Positions 25,816 to 32,544 of a DNA stretch of 40,042 bases are shown piece by piece. Location: positions 1 to 40,042 of IMG/VR virus record IMGVR_UViG_3300033148_006006. One strand, 5' to 3'. The notes beneath the pieces were generated by a model. It saw only the letters and a list, made by a program, of their open reading frames with translations, had not been told where the DNA came from and did no database searches. The translations under genes and the position numbers were made by a program. This DNA comes from a virus. Numbering within the stretch: position 1 is the first letter of the stretch; every line of letters begins with the position of its first letter.

Positions 25816-25856
25816 TAAGTTACCTCCTTCATTTAAATTTTATTGTGTTAAAAAGT
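25816..25856 (-). repeat. 41-bp direct repeat, copy 2 (leader of the capsid gene)
   Basis: Identical over 41 bases to 26321-26361. It carries the AAGGAGGT ribosome site of the major capsid gene and an AT-rich stretch before it. The same leader precedes the cement gene, so the two most abundant head proteins share one translation signal. Confidence 0.9.
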
Positions 25857-25864
25857 GAACTTGT

Positions 25865-26317
25865 TTACATGACCTCGATTTTAATCCTGGCAGCAGCAGA
25901 TATTGCCGAGGCTGAAAGATCCAAAGCTTCAAGGGCTTTACCGATGATACTATTTGGATATTCAACAGCTCCAGCAGAACTGGATGCATATACTTGGAGA
26001 GTTCCATCTCCCGCTGACTCCAGATAGCTTTCAATAACCGCTGTTTCTCCATCTGCCAGCCAGGCATAAATCTCGTCTCCTTGCCGTGCAGCAACAAACT
26101 GACCGCGATCGCCATCAGAATAATCATCTCCAATTTCGTCTCCTTGAAGAGCGTTCTCAATCGCAAACAATTTAGAAGCTGTTTTTCCCGCATCCGAATG
26201 AACCACCGCCTCTCCGTCGGTATTCAGTTTGCAAAGATGGCCTGGAGTAATTGTCCCTCCGCATTCATATTCCTTCCGCAGAGGATCTCCTTTTAACAAA
26301 ATCGTTTTACTTGCCAT
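25865..26317 (-). CDS. Capsid cement / head decoration protein (DUF2190-like)
   Basis: 150 residues, mostly beta: KGDPLRKEYECGGTITPGHLCKLNTDGEAVVHSDAGKTASKLFAIENALQGDEIGDDYSDGDRGQFVAARQGDEIYAWL, then AIIGKALEAL-like end. This is the plan of the DUF2190-type capsid stabilising proteins (lambda D-like role) encoded between scaffold and major capsid genes. Small trimers of these proteins bind the outside of the expanded head. AAGGAGGT lies ahead of the ATG inside the 41-bp repeat. Confidence 0.82.
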   Translation of the reverse strand: MASKTILLKGDPLRKEYECGGTITPGHLCKLNTDGEAVVHSDAGKTASKLFAIENALQGDEIGDDYSDGDRGQFVAARQGDEIYAWLADGETAVIESYLESAGDGTLQVYASSSAGAVEYPNSIIGKALEALDLSASAISAAARIKIEVM

Positions 26318-26320
26318 AAT

Positions 26321-26361
26321 TAAGTTACCTCCTTCATTTAAATTTTATTGTGTTAAAAAGT
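26321..26361 (-). repeat. 41-bp direct repeat, copy 1 (leader of the cement gene)
   Basis: Exact copy of 25816-25856, placed at the same distance before the cement gene start. It includes AAGGAGGTAACTTA and a run of TTTAACACAATAAAAT on the minus strand. Flanking bases differ at both ends, so 41 bases is the full match. Confidence 0.9.
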
Positions 26362-26377
26362 TACCAACCAAACATTA

Positions 26378-27001
26378 TTAAACATTTGCCGAATTACCCA
26401 ATTGCAAGGTAGGCATATCCGGAACACCGGTGCCATCCTCATGTCTCTCATTGTCCTTTACTTCATTCTCCACAGGAGCCCCACCCTTACCTGAATAATC
26501 AGCCGGAACATCAGCTAACTTTGCCAAACTCTCCAATTCATCCATTGTCTTGCTATTGAGCTGTTCCTCTGTGAAGGTATTTCTCTTAATGGCGAGCAGG
26601 CTTTTAACCAAATTGGCTTTCAATTCCTGGTCCCGTTTATAGGAACGCTGCAAGGTTTCTCGAATGCCTTCAGGAGCATTCTCAATGAACTCCTCGGCAG
26701 TCTGTGGATCAGGAGTAGACGCTTCAGTTGGCGTTTCTTTAGGTTCGGATTCAAGCTCTTTGGGGGCTTTTACCTTCCCACTTGCTATCGCCTCATCATA
26801 GCCTTTCTGGATGGCCTCCTGAATCTTGAGTTCCTGATCCTTCTTGGCTTTGGCCACAGCATCCTCATCAACCACCGGCTCCAGTTTCTTTAGTTGATCT
26901 TCCTCAAGGGTTTCTAACCACTTGCGATCATCTTCCGAAAACGAAACCGCTTTGTTTGCTATTAAAGCATCAACCAACTCTTTACAGCACTTATCCTCCA
27001 T
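26378..27001 (-). CDS. Nested scaffold protein from an internal start
   Basis: Inside the protease gene, ATG at 27001 (codon 361 of the long frame) is preceded by AAAAGGAGGTAAAGATC, a near-perfect ribosome site at ideal spacing. The product would be 207 residues: MEDKCCKELVDALIANKAVSF, a helix-rich middle and an acidic C-terminus. This is how lambda makes scaffold Nu3 from within gene C. The segment from here on has scaffold-like low complexity and charge. Strong inference from sequence; not proven without protein data. Confidence 0.7.
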   Translation of the reverse strand: MEDKCCKELVDALIANKAVSFSEDDRKWLETLEEDQLKKLEPVVDEDAVAKAKKDQELKIQEAIQKGYDEAIASGKVKAPKELESEPKETPTEASTPDPQTAEEFIENAPEGIRETLQRSYKRDQELKANLVKSLLAIKRNTFTEEQLNSKTMDELESLAKLADVPADYSGKGGAPVENEVKDNERHEDGTGVPDMPTLQLGNSANV

Positions 27002-28081
27002 GATCTTTACCTCCTTTTCTGTTTGAAGTTTAACGTATTTGATTTCCTTCTTCACTTGTACAGGCTCATCAACGAACTTAATCTCGTCATCCGCATTGAT
27101 TCTATAATCCTGCCTGAACAATTTAGAAGCTTCCCCTTCCATGTGTTCTTCGTAAATAAAATAATTATCGAAAACACTATTCACATAACGATAAGGACCT
27201 TTTGATCCCACCTCCATATTACTACTGCCGATCATATCTGATAACCGGCCATAGATTTCGTTATGTGAAACCTCTGAAGTTTTATAACCAAGTTTATTAG
27301 CAAGTCTGACAAACATCAGTTTAAACTTACTTGGTGCTTCACCAGACTTCTTGCCTTCAGCCTCTAACTTCTCGAATAATTCTTTATCATCCACTTCTTC
27401 ACCTCCTTCCTTAGTATTTACGCGAACGCCACAACCATCTTCCCAATTACAAGCTCCTTCTCCTCCAGGAAGGAGAGCTAAATGATCTGGGCGATGGCCC
27501 CTCATAATCGCCTCATACTTTTCACCCTTCCATTCACCACTTGTGTTTTCATCTTCAGTCCATAAACCAGTTGACACTTCAAGTTGTCCGTCTCCATTAA
27601 TAATATCTAATACAGCTGGATTGACTTCCTTCGTCTTTTTAACATCAAGCCAGATTTCGCCCTTTAACTTTCCTTCTTCCATATAGACATTGAAAAATCT
27701 ACCAACGGCATTCTCCTCTATAATTTCAGGTGTATTGGCAGAAACAGAATGACCATCAACATCTTTTGGATGACCAACAAGAAGAGGGATTCCATTCCAT
27801 GCTTCTGCAAACTTTCCTATCTCTTCTTCTGGATAATACAGACCATTATGAACTCCTTCAACAATAGCAATAACAGGAGCTACCAAATGTTCCCGATCCT
27901 CAAAGGTCTCTTTTCGTAAAGGCATATTGATAGCAAACGATTCAAGGATTTGTAATTTAGTATTTGCCATTATAGCTTTATGCATAGCATCCGCCTCCTT
28001 CTTCGTTGGAAAACATTTAATGATAGTTCCTTTTGGTTTATCAGTCTTGCTCCCGGGTTTCTTCGGGTGCCCATGAACCAC
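26378..28081 (-). CDS. DUF2213-type prohead protease with C-terminal scaffold
   Basis: 567 residues from GTG 28081. Residues about 60-220 carry the DUF2213 consensus: HLVAPVIAIVEGVHNGLYYPEEE, AWNGIPLLVGHP, ENAVGRFFNVYMEEGKLKGEIWLDV, LEVSTGLWTED, RPDHLALLPGGEGACNWEDGCGV. Proteins of this kind sit between portal/MuF and cement/capsid genes and act as head maturation proteases. Residues 230-360 are a second conserved domain and 361-567 a scaffold-like tail. Two internal starts with strong ribosome sites (GTG 27394, ATG 27001) fall at these borders. The frame upstream of the GTG is interrupted by a TGA. Confidence 0.82.
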   Translation of the reverse strand: MVHGHPKKPGSKTDKPKGTIIKCFPTKKEADAMHKAIMANTKLQILESFAINMPLRKETFEDREHLVAPVIAIVEGVHNGLYYPEEEIGKFAEAWNGIPLLVGHPKDVDGHSVSANTPEIIEENAVGRFFNVYMEEGKLKGEIWLDVKKTKEVNPAVLDIINGDGQLEVSTGLWTEDENTSGEWKGEKYEAIMRGHRPDHLALLPGGEGACNWEDGCGVRVNTKEGGEEVDDKELFEKLEAEGKKSGEAPSKFKLMFVRLANKLGYKTSEVSHNEIYGRLSDMIGSSNMEVGSKGPYRYVNSVFDNYFIYEEHMEGEASKLFRQDYRINADDEIKFVDEPVQVKKEIKYVKLQTEKEVKIMEDKCCKELVDALIANKAVSFSEDDRKWLETLEEDQLKKLEPVVDEDAVAKAKKDQELKIQEAIQKGYDEAIASGKVKAPKELESEPKETPTEASTPDPQTAEEFIENAPEGIRETLQRSYKRDQELKANLVKSLLAIKRNTFTEEQLNSKTMDELESLAKLADVPADYSGKGGAPVENEVKDNERHEDGTGVPDMPTLQLGNSANV

Positions 28082-28126
28082 TCACCATTGACTTCCAATT
28101 TTCTTAACTGTATTTTCTGTAAGCAT
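28082..28126 (-). other. Upstream in-frame leader ending in TGA before the protease gene
   Basis: ATG 28126, with a good GGGGGA site 6 bases before, reads MLTENTVKKIGSQW then TGA, directly followed in the same frame by the GTG used as the protease start. The joined sequence (VKKIGSQW - VVHGHPKKPGSK...FPTKKEADAMHKAIMANT) looks like one small N-terminal domain common in phage head proteins. So the TGA may be a true nonsense change, a readthrough point, a sequence error, or a leader peptide used for coupling. Confidence 0.55.
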
Positions 28127-28140
28127 TTTATTCCCCCAAT

Positions 28141-28188
28141 AAAAAAGCCCAAACTCCTAAGAAATAATATCTCAGGAAACTGGGCTTT
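28141..28188 (-). terminator. Intrinsic terminator before the protease gene
   Basis: On the minus strand AAAGCCCA (28188-28181) pairs with TGGGCTTT (28151-28144), with an inner stem CCTGAGA/TCTTAGG and a 4/4 internal loop, followed by six T. It lies 18 bases before the leader ATG of the protease gene, so it may act as an attenuator rather than a plain operon end. Confidence 0.75.
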
Positions 28189-28230
28189 GTAAGCCTCTGG
28201 GTCTTAAGGCGGTTGAACCACTCTCTAATT
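28141..28230 (-). ncRNA. Possible structured leader or small RNA between com-like gene and protease gene
   Basis: A promoter-like pair upstream would start an RNA of about 90 bases ending at the terminator. Besides the terminator hairpin it holds GCCT-N10-AGGC and GTGGTTCAACCGC pieces that could pair. I do not recognise a known class. It may be a short RNA or an attenuator leader controlling the capsid genes. Confidence 0.4.
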
Positions 28231-28236
28231 TTCTGT

Positions 28237-28265
28237 ATATTAATAAAGTTTTTTCAATAAATCAA
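28237..28265 (-). promoter_or_regulatory. Sigma70-like promoter after the com-like gene
   Basis: Minus strand: TTGATT (28265-28260), 17-base spacer, TAATAT (28242-28237). The -35 hexamer overlaps the stop codon of the com-like gene. It would drive the structured leader and, if the terminator is passed, the capsid operon. Confidence 0.5.
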
Positions 28266-28393
28266 GTGTTTTCTTTTCCTCCTCGAATTATCTGAACACA
28301 ACCACACTTGGAACATTTGATTTCAATTTTAACTACTTTTCCTCGAAAGAGTTTTCTTTTACATCTTTTACATCGCACCCAAGGGAGATTCAT
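28262..28393 (-). CDS. com: Com-like zinc-finger protein (Mu Com family)
   Basis: 43 residues: MNLPWVRCKRCKRKLFRGK then VVKIEIKCSKCGCVQIIRGGKENT. The CxxC...CxxC spacing and the RC..C.K.LF / IEIKC..CG..N-like pattern match Mu Com and its many prophage relatives. Mu Com binds mom mRNA and frees its start for translation. Here no mom follows; instead a structured RNA, terminator and the protease gene lie downstream. It starts 12 bases after the 88-residue gene behind AAGGAA. Confidence 0.82.
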   Translation of the reverse strand: MNLPWVRCKRCKRKLFRGKVVKIEIKCSKCGCVQIIRGGKENT

Positions 28394-28405
28394 ATATTTT
28401 ATTCC

Positions 28406-28672
28406 TTACCAGCTTACCCAAACTCCCGTTTCGCTGAATAAAGTACACATAGCAAGTTCAAAATGCATCTCACTTTCCAATGGAGAAGCTAACTCTTCCC
28501 GAAAGTCGTCAATTTTTTGACTTTCCGGAATTCTAAATATTCGACTGGTATATAAATACTTTTCTATATCCAACACCAAAGAACGGTCAGGAAAGTCTAT
28601 TGATATTTCCTTTTCTTTTTTATTATACGTAACAAAACCCTTTTGTTTGCCATGTGATATTTTAACTTTCAT
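28406..28672 (-). CDS. Conserved-looking phage head-region hypothetical protein
   Basis: 88 residues: basic N-terminus MKVKISHGKQKGFVTYNKKEKEISIDFPDRSLVLDIEKYL, then FRIPESQKIDDFREELASPLESEMHFELAMCTLFSETGVWVSW. The 'IPES..IDD..' and 'MHFE.A.C.L...TGVWV' phrases look conserved, and I associate them with genes beside MuF and prohead protease genes, but I know no function. GGGGAGG precedes the ATG, which lies directly at the MuF-zincin stop. Confidence 0.7.
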   Translation of the reverse strand: MKVKISHGKQKGFVTYNKKEKEISIDFPDRSLVLDIEKYLYTSRIFRIPESQKIDDFREELASPLESEMHFELAMCTLFSETGVWVSW

Positions 28673-31177
28673 TTAATAAAACCTCCCCGCAAATTTCTTT
28701 TCAAATATCCTTTCAATAAAATCTGTCAATTCAGGATATCTCTCTTTAGCTTTTATCCAGTCAGAATAACCAACTTTTTCTACTATTTTATGCCCCGCAT
28801 ACCTCTCACAATTCACTGCCCACCATTCATTTCCAACGCCCGCTCCTTCGCCTTCATAAATTCTTCCCTCGTAATCACGAATCCAGTTATCTTTCCAATA
28901 TTGACCATCACCATTGGTATAAGTCCCTTTTACATTAGAATGAGTTTTTGCAAAAAGATCACTCATTCTTTTTCCTTCCGCTTCTGTAATAAAATCATTA
29001 TCTACCCATTGAAAACCCGTTCCTTTAGAGCCTTTTCGTACGACTTTTTTAGAGAAAATTAAATCATCAATACTATGGGCAAATTCATGAGCAAAAGTAG
29101 TAGAAGAATGCTGACTACTTAGAGTAATAGTCTTATTCAAATAAAAATATTCCCCTCGAACGAGAGATTTTTTGACACGGATCTGTAACCCTTGCGTTTT
29201 CAACATATCTAATATATCAAAAGGAATCCAGTCTGTTCCTTCTTTTGCCTTATTCATTATAGATTTAATTTCTCCGCTCGAAAAGGAAGACAAATCAAAA
29301 AGGTCATCCAAAATTTCACTTCGAAGACTTGCAACTTCCGCATCTGACATATAAGAAACATATCTATAATAAGCTTTTCTCTCGACCGCTTCTAAAACGT
29401 TTCTATGACCGACTGCTTCAATTTTAGTTTTTCCTTTTTTCAAACTCACCAACTCACTATGGATTCTTTCCCATTCTTTTTTTGCCTTCCCTCTTGTAGA
29501 AGGAATTCTTTTTGTCAAAAGATTTTCTACCTTCTTCAAAGTTTCATATGATTTCGCAACTCCCACTTTATGAAATTTCAAAGCCTCCTCTATAGATTTA
29601 TAATCCTTGAACATAAATTCGTATCCATCTCGAAAGGACTTACGTACCGCTCGCAATCGAGCAGCAGAAGACATAGAATACCATACTTTTAAACTCTTCT
29701 CAGAAAAATCAAGCTCTTGAAAAACCTGAATTTTCCTTTGAATGTCATCAACTAAGATTTTTTCCTTCGGCAAAAGTTTATATCTTTTCTTTCTCTTTGG
29801 TTTGGGTTTAACAACCTCTGGTTTAATAACGATCGGCTTTTTTATTACACCCCTTTTCTCCCACTCCCTCATCCAACCAAGAATTGTATCTATATCATAC
29901 CTTCCTCCTGCAATCTTAGAGAGGTCTCCTGCGCTTTGTCCACCCTTTTTCCAAGCCAACCAAGCATTATATTTGTCCTCATCAATTCCTGGTCCAAAAA
30001 CTTTCTTTTTAGGTTTTGGTTTAATCAAAGGACCCTTCAATAAAAATTCCTTTTCTCCCGGCGGTTTAACCACAGGCAAGGCTACACATCTGCAATTTGG
30101 ATGTGCAGGAATCATCGTTTCAATTCGATCAATGGTAAAGATTTCTCCTTCCATGGAAGTGCATATAGGGCATACACCAACACCCGCTGTACTCCACTCC
30201 GCTTTAACCCGAACTCCTTCTATTTGTGCATCCCTATACTCCTGGACATTGGCAGAATGATGCGCCCTGATTATTTCTGTTCTGGCTAATGTTCTTGCTC
30301 TTTGCATAGAGGCAGTGCGTCTGGCTTCACCAATCAACTTTACTTTAACAGGAGGCAAAGAGATTTGCTGATTCAATATTCTTGCGAGTTCACGAGGATT
30401 ACGACCTTCAGCTATACCTTGTGCAAGAACTCGACTTATAGCCATATCCATTTCCTGGGTAATACCTTTCAGTTCATTAAAGGTTCTGGTCATCAACAAA
30501 CCTGCTCTCTCAGCATGGAAAGGTTTATTGAACATAGCGCTCATTGCTTCCTGAGAACTATATTGAGGAATATCTTTTAACCCGGCGTTTCTCAACTCAT
30601 GACGTCCTCTCAATATCCCTTTCTGATATGCTGATTGAATATACATATCAGACCACGCCCCTGTTCCTTGTCTTAGTCCAGGCCTACGAATGACTTGAAG
30701 AACACTTCGTTCTTCCATCTCATTTAGCCAAGACATAAAACCTTCTACTTTACCAGCAGAAGTCCTGAAGGCAAACTGTCTGGCGGCCATGGATTTCATC
30801 GCTTCATCAACAGTCATAATTGCTTGCCGCTGCATTCTACCCACTTGCCATGTCCGGATACCTTCTGCTGTTTTAGCTTTGACAAGAACAAGAATCGGGT
30901 TTTCTTTACTTAATCCAAAGCAATCCAGATCTACAATAGCCCTTTTTATACATCGTTGGAGAAATTTAAATCGGCGAACAGCATCCTTCTCAAATGCCTT
31001 TCGCAGAGTTAATGTCCTCGAAGGATCTATATTTAAGACGGTATTGATAGTCACTCTTGGGTGAGCAATATCTTCAGTTATAACATTAGTGGCTAATTGT
31101 TGTCCCATTGCCATTACCATTAAACTTTTATCCCAACCAGAGGATGGATTTCTTGTATATTTTCCATAATCTCCCAT
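28673..31177 (-). CDS. Head morphogenesis protein (Mu gpF/SPP1 gp7 type) fused to a zincin metallopeptidase domain
   Basis: 834 residues. Residues about 230-370 match the Mu F/SPP1 gp7 domain: RTFNELKGITQEMDMAISRVLAQGIAEGRNPRELA, LARTEIIRAHH (about 297-307), then CPICTSMEGEIF and HPNCRC (336-364). A winged-helix-like stretch and long basic helices follow. The C-terminal domain has HEFAH (697-701) and a downstream glutamate in NEWWAVNCERYAG (about 784), a zinc metallopeptidase pattern. gp7-type proteins enter the host with DNA in SPP1, so the C-terminal enzyme could be delivered. Start may be 31177 or, better coupled, ATG 31120 (TAATG with a 36-codon ORF). Confidence 0.85.
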   Translation of the reverse strand: MGDYGKYTRNPSSGWDKSLMVMAMGQQLATNVITEDIAHPRVTINTVLNIDPSRTLTLRKAFEKDAVRRFKFLQRCIKRAIVDLDCFGLSKENPILVLVKAKTAEGIRTWQVGRMQRQAIMTVDEAMKSMAARQFAFRTSAGKVEGFMSWLNEMEERSVLQVIRRPGLRQGTGAWSDMYIQSAYQKGILRGRHELRNAGLKDIPQYSSQEAMSAMFNKPFHAERAGLLMTRTFNELKGITQEMDMAISRVLAQGIAEGRNPRELARILNQQISLPPVKVKLIGEARRTASMQRARTLARTEIIRAHHSANVQEYRDAQIEGVRVKAEWSTAGVGVCPICTSMEGEIFTIDRIETMIPAHPNCRCVALPVVKPPGEKEFLLKGPLIKPKPKKKVFGPGIDEDKYNAWLAWKKGGQSAGDLSKIAGGRYDIDTILGWMREWEKRGVIKKPIVIKPEVVKPKPKRKKRYKLLPKEKILVDDIQRKIQVFQELDFSEKSLKVWYSMSSAARLRAVRKSFRDGYEFMFKDYKSIEEALKFHKVGVAKSYETLKKVENLLTKRIPSTRGKAKKEWERIHSELVSLKKGKTKIEAVGHRNVLEAVERKAYYRYVSYMSDAEVASLRSEILDDLFDLSSFSSGEIKSIMNKAKEGTDWIPFDILDMLKTQGLQIRVKKSLVRGEYFYLNKTITLSSQHSSTTFAHEFAHSIDDLIFSKKVVRKGSKGTGFQWVDNDFITEAEGKRMSDLFAKTHSNVKGTYTNGDGQYWKDNWIRDYEGRIYEGEGAGVGNEWWAVNCERYAGHKIVEKVGYSDWIKAKERYPELTDFIERIFEKKFAGRFY

Positions 31178-31230
31178 CTGGCCTTGGTTACATCTGACCT
31201 TTCGTCATAACTAATTTCATCAAGATTCAT
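31120..31230 (-). CDS. 36-residue micro-ORF linking two genes
   Basis: ATG at 31230 overlaps the TGA of the membrane protein gene (ATGA), and its TAA overlaps an ATG in the MuF-zincin frame (TAATG). It reads MNLDEISYDERSDVTKARWE and continues protein-like, in a different frame from the start of the 834-codon ORF. The chain of overlaps suggests it is translated; function unknown. If real, the large gene probably starts at 31120. Confidence 0.45.
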   Translation of the reverse strand: MNLDEISYDERSDVTKARWEIMENIQEIHPLVGIKV

Positions 31231-31601
31231 ATGCACATCCTATCACATTCAATCGAAAGACGAGCAGAACTTAATAATTGCTTATACTGATCATAAGGCA
31301 ACTTTTTCAATTCATCCCCTCTGAATTTCCACCAATCTTTTACATCCTGCTCAAAATAAGAATTTTTCTCCAACTCTTGTTTTAATTCTTCAAAAGCCCT
31401 TCTATCATGCCCACATTGAATGGCCATCTGATTTGATTCCTCCAAATTCTTAGGAAAAGAATCTGAAGGATGATCAGCTTTATATATCACAATTATGGCT
31501 GTCAAAAGAGCAATGGTTAGAACCCCTAACTGAATTAAAAGAGAAGGGTCTCCCATCTTTATAACAACTTCATGAAAATATTGTATTATTATATCTATCA
31601 T
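31227..31601 (-). CDS. Single-span membrane protein with shared QMA-QCGHD motif
   Basis: 124 residues. One clear membrane span (about 21-40, LLIQLGVLTIALLTAIIVIY). Residues about 55-70 read ESNQMAIQCGHDRRAF, nearly the same as in the Cys-rich protein at 32347. The rest is helical and charged (FEELKQELEKNSYFEQDVKDWW). Starts in an ATGA overlap with an 18-codon ORF. Function unknown; position between papain-like enzyme and MuF suggests a lysis or head accessory role. Confidence 0.6.
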   Translation of the reverse strand: MIDIIIQYFHEVVIKMGDPSLLIQLGVLTIALLTAIIVIYKADHPSDSFPKNLEESNQMAIQCGHDRRAFEELKQELEKNSYFEQDVKDWWKFRGDELKKLPYDQYKQLLSSARLSIECDRMCI

Positions 31602-31654
31602 TCGATTTCCTCCTTTAGTTCTTCCAATTCTTTTTTTAGTTCTTGAAAAGTCAT
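31598..31654 (-). CDS. 18-residue micro-ORF
   Basis: ATG behind GGAAGGTGATAAA, reading MTFQELKKELEELKEEIE, a perfect short amphipathic helix, with the TGA overlapping the next ATG. Good ribosome site and coupling favour translation; product too short to classify. Its last codons contain AAAGGAGG for the next gene. Confidence 0.4.
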   Translation of the reverse strand: MTFQELKKELEELKEEIE

Positions 31655-31672
31655 TTTATCACCTTCCTTTAT

Positions 31673-32293
31673 CTAACCAGTCAAGACTGTCATTTCTCCA
31701 TCTATTATCTTATGTTCTGGCATCCATTCCTTCCTATCCGGCAATCTCCCTTCATAAACAATTATGTATTGCTTCCACCGATGCCATTCATCCGCCAAAG
31801 TGTCTGGACTGGTTCCTGTATACCATTTATGCCGAGGCCAGCAATAACCGCCTCTGCTAACAAAACCATAATCTTGAAATACCAGATAAAGAAATTTACC
31901 AACCTCCTCGCTGCATACCAAGAATCGTTTGCCAAAGGATGTATACTTACCAATAAAAGGAACAATATTTAAAGGCAGCCTCCAGCCCGGATATATCTTG
32001 CCTTCATCCTTTCGCAATGTTTCAAAGACCCGATCAAATATTATCTGCGTCATACCTTGCCATCGAGCAATTAAAACTTCCTGACCTACATAAGCTTCAA
32101 ACAGGTTTTGTCTTTTAATCCTCCAGCCAATAGCTTCAAAGGTTGTCCCTTTGTGGTCAATAAGAATACCTGCATGGGAATAATAACTCTTACCATCCCT
32201 TGACACTATTGCTTGAACAGTATTGATTGCTCTACCTAACGAGGCAGGACAACGAGTACAGAATAAATCTCCAGCTCTTATTTCAACATTCAT
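31673..32293 (-). CDS. Permuted papain-like (YiiX/NlpC superfamily) enzyme
   Basis: 206 residues. The order His then Cys is that of the permuted NlpC/P60 group: SHAGILID with His40 near the start, and FLVCSEEVGKFL with Cys127 later; a Glu near GTTFEAIGWRI (about 53) fits the third site. These enzymes act as amidases or peptidases on lipids or cell-wall peptides. It could be a wall-cleaving lysis enzyme or a virion-linked protease. Starts in a TAATG overlap with a 13-codon leader. Confidence 0.75.
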   Translation of the reverse strand: MNVEIRAGDLFCTRCPASLGRAINTVQAIVSRDGKSYYSHAGILIDHKGTTFEAIGWRIKRQNLFEAYVGQEVLIARWQGMTQIIFDRVFETLRKDEGKIYPGWRLPLNIVPFIGKYTSFGKRFLVCSEEVGKFLYLVFQDYGFVSRGGYCWPRHKWYTGTSPDTLADEWHRWKQYIIVYEGRLPDRKEWMPEHKIIDGEMTVLTG

Positions 32294-32334
32294 TAGTCCT
32301 TTACCTCCTCAACTGCAAAAAATAAATCTGTCAT
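32293..32334 (-). CDS. 13-residue leader ORF
   Basis: ATG behind AAGGAGGTGTAACC, reading MTDLFFAVEEVKD and ending TAATG on the start of the papain-like gene. The ribosome site for the next gene (GAGGAGG) is inside it. Probably a coupling device; product function, if any, unknown. Confidence 0.4.
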   Translation of the reverse strand: MTDLFFAVEEVKD

Positions 32335-32346
32335 GGTTACACCTCC

Positions 32347-32544
32347 TTATAAAATCTTGTGATTAATACAACCAAAATTTTCACCTACTGAAATTTTTCC
32401 GTCATGCCCACATTGAACAGCCATCTGATTTGATTCCATATCTTCAATATCAAAAGGCTCAAGATCACATAGTCCTATAATAAAATCTTTCTCCTCATGC
32501 TTTTCTTTATGCCCGAAAAATTTGCAGGTTTTACACGTTTCCAT
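32347..32544 (-). CDS. Cys-rich small protein with shared QMA-QCGHD motif
   Basis: 65 residues: METCKTCKFFGHKEKHEEKDFIIGLCDLEP...ESNQMAVQCGHDGKISVGENFGCINHKIL. The CxxC start and later Cys residues suggest a small zinc-binding unit of the 'CKTCKFF' kind seen in many phages. It begins directly after the portal stop. The 12-residue ESNQMA-QCGHD piece is duplicated in the membrane protein at 31227. Confidence 0.65.
   Translation of the reverse strand: METCKTCKFFGHKEKHEEKDFIIGLCDLEPFDIEDMESNQMAVQCGHDGKISVGENFGCINHKIL

Noticed and set aside
27970-28152. A 60-codon minus-strand ORF over the protease gene start
   Set aside because: Overlaps both the terminator and the protease frame; basic low-quality sequence. 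The in-frame leader at 28126 is the better reading.
28190-28230. A tRNA-like piece (GGTTCAACCGC, recalling a T arm)
   Set aside because: No acceptor stem, anticodon arm or CCA-type arrangement could be formed around it.
29742-30260. A 172-codon plus-strand ORF opposite the MuF-zincin gene
   Set aside because: Fully antisense to conserved gp7-type motifs; composition is that of a mirror frame.
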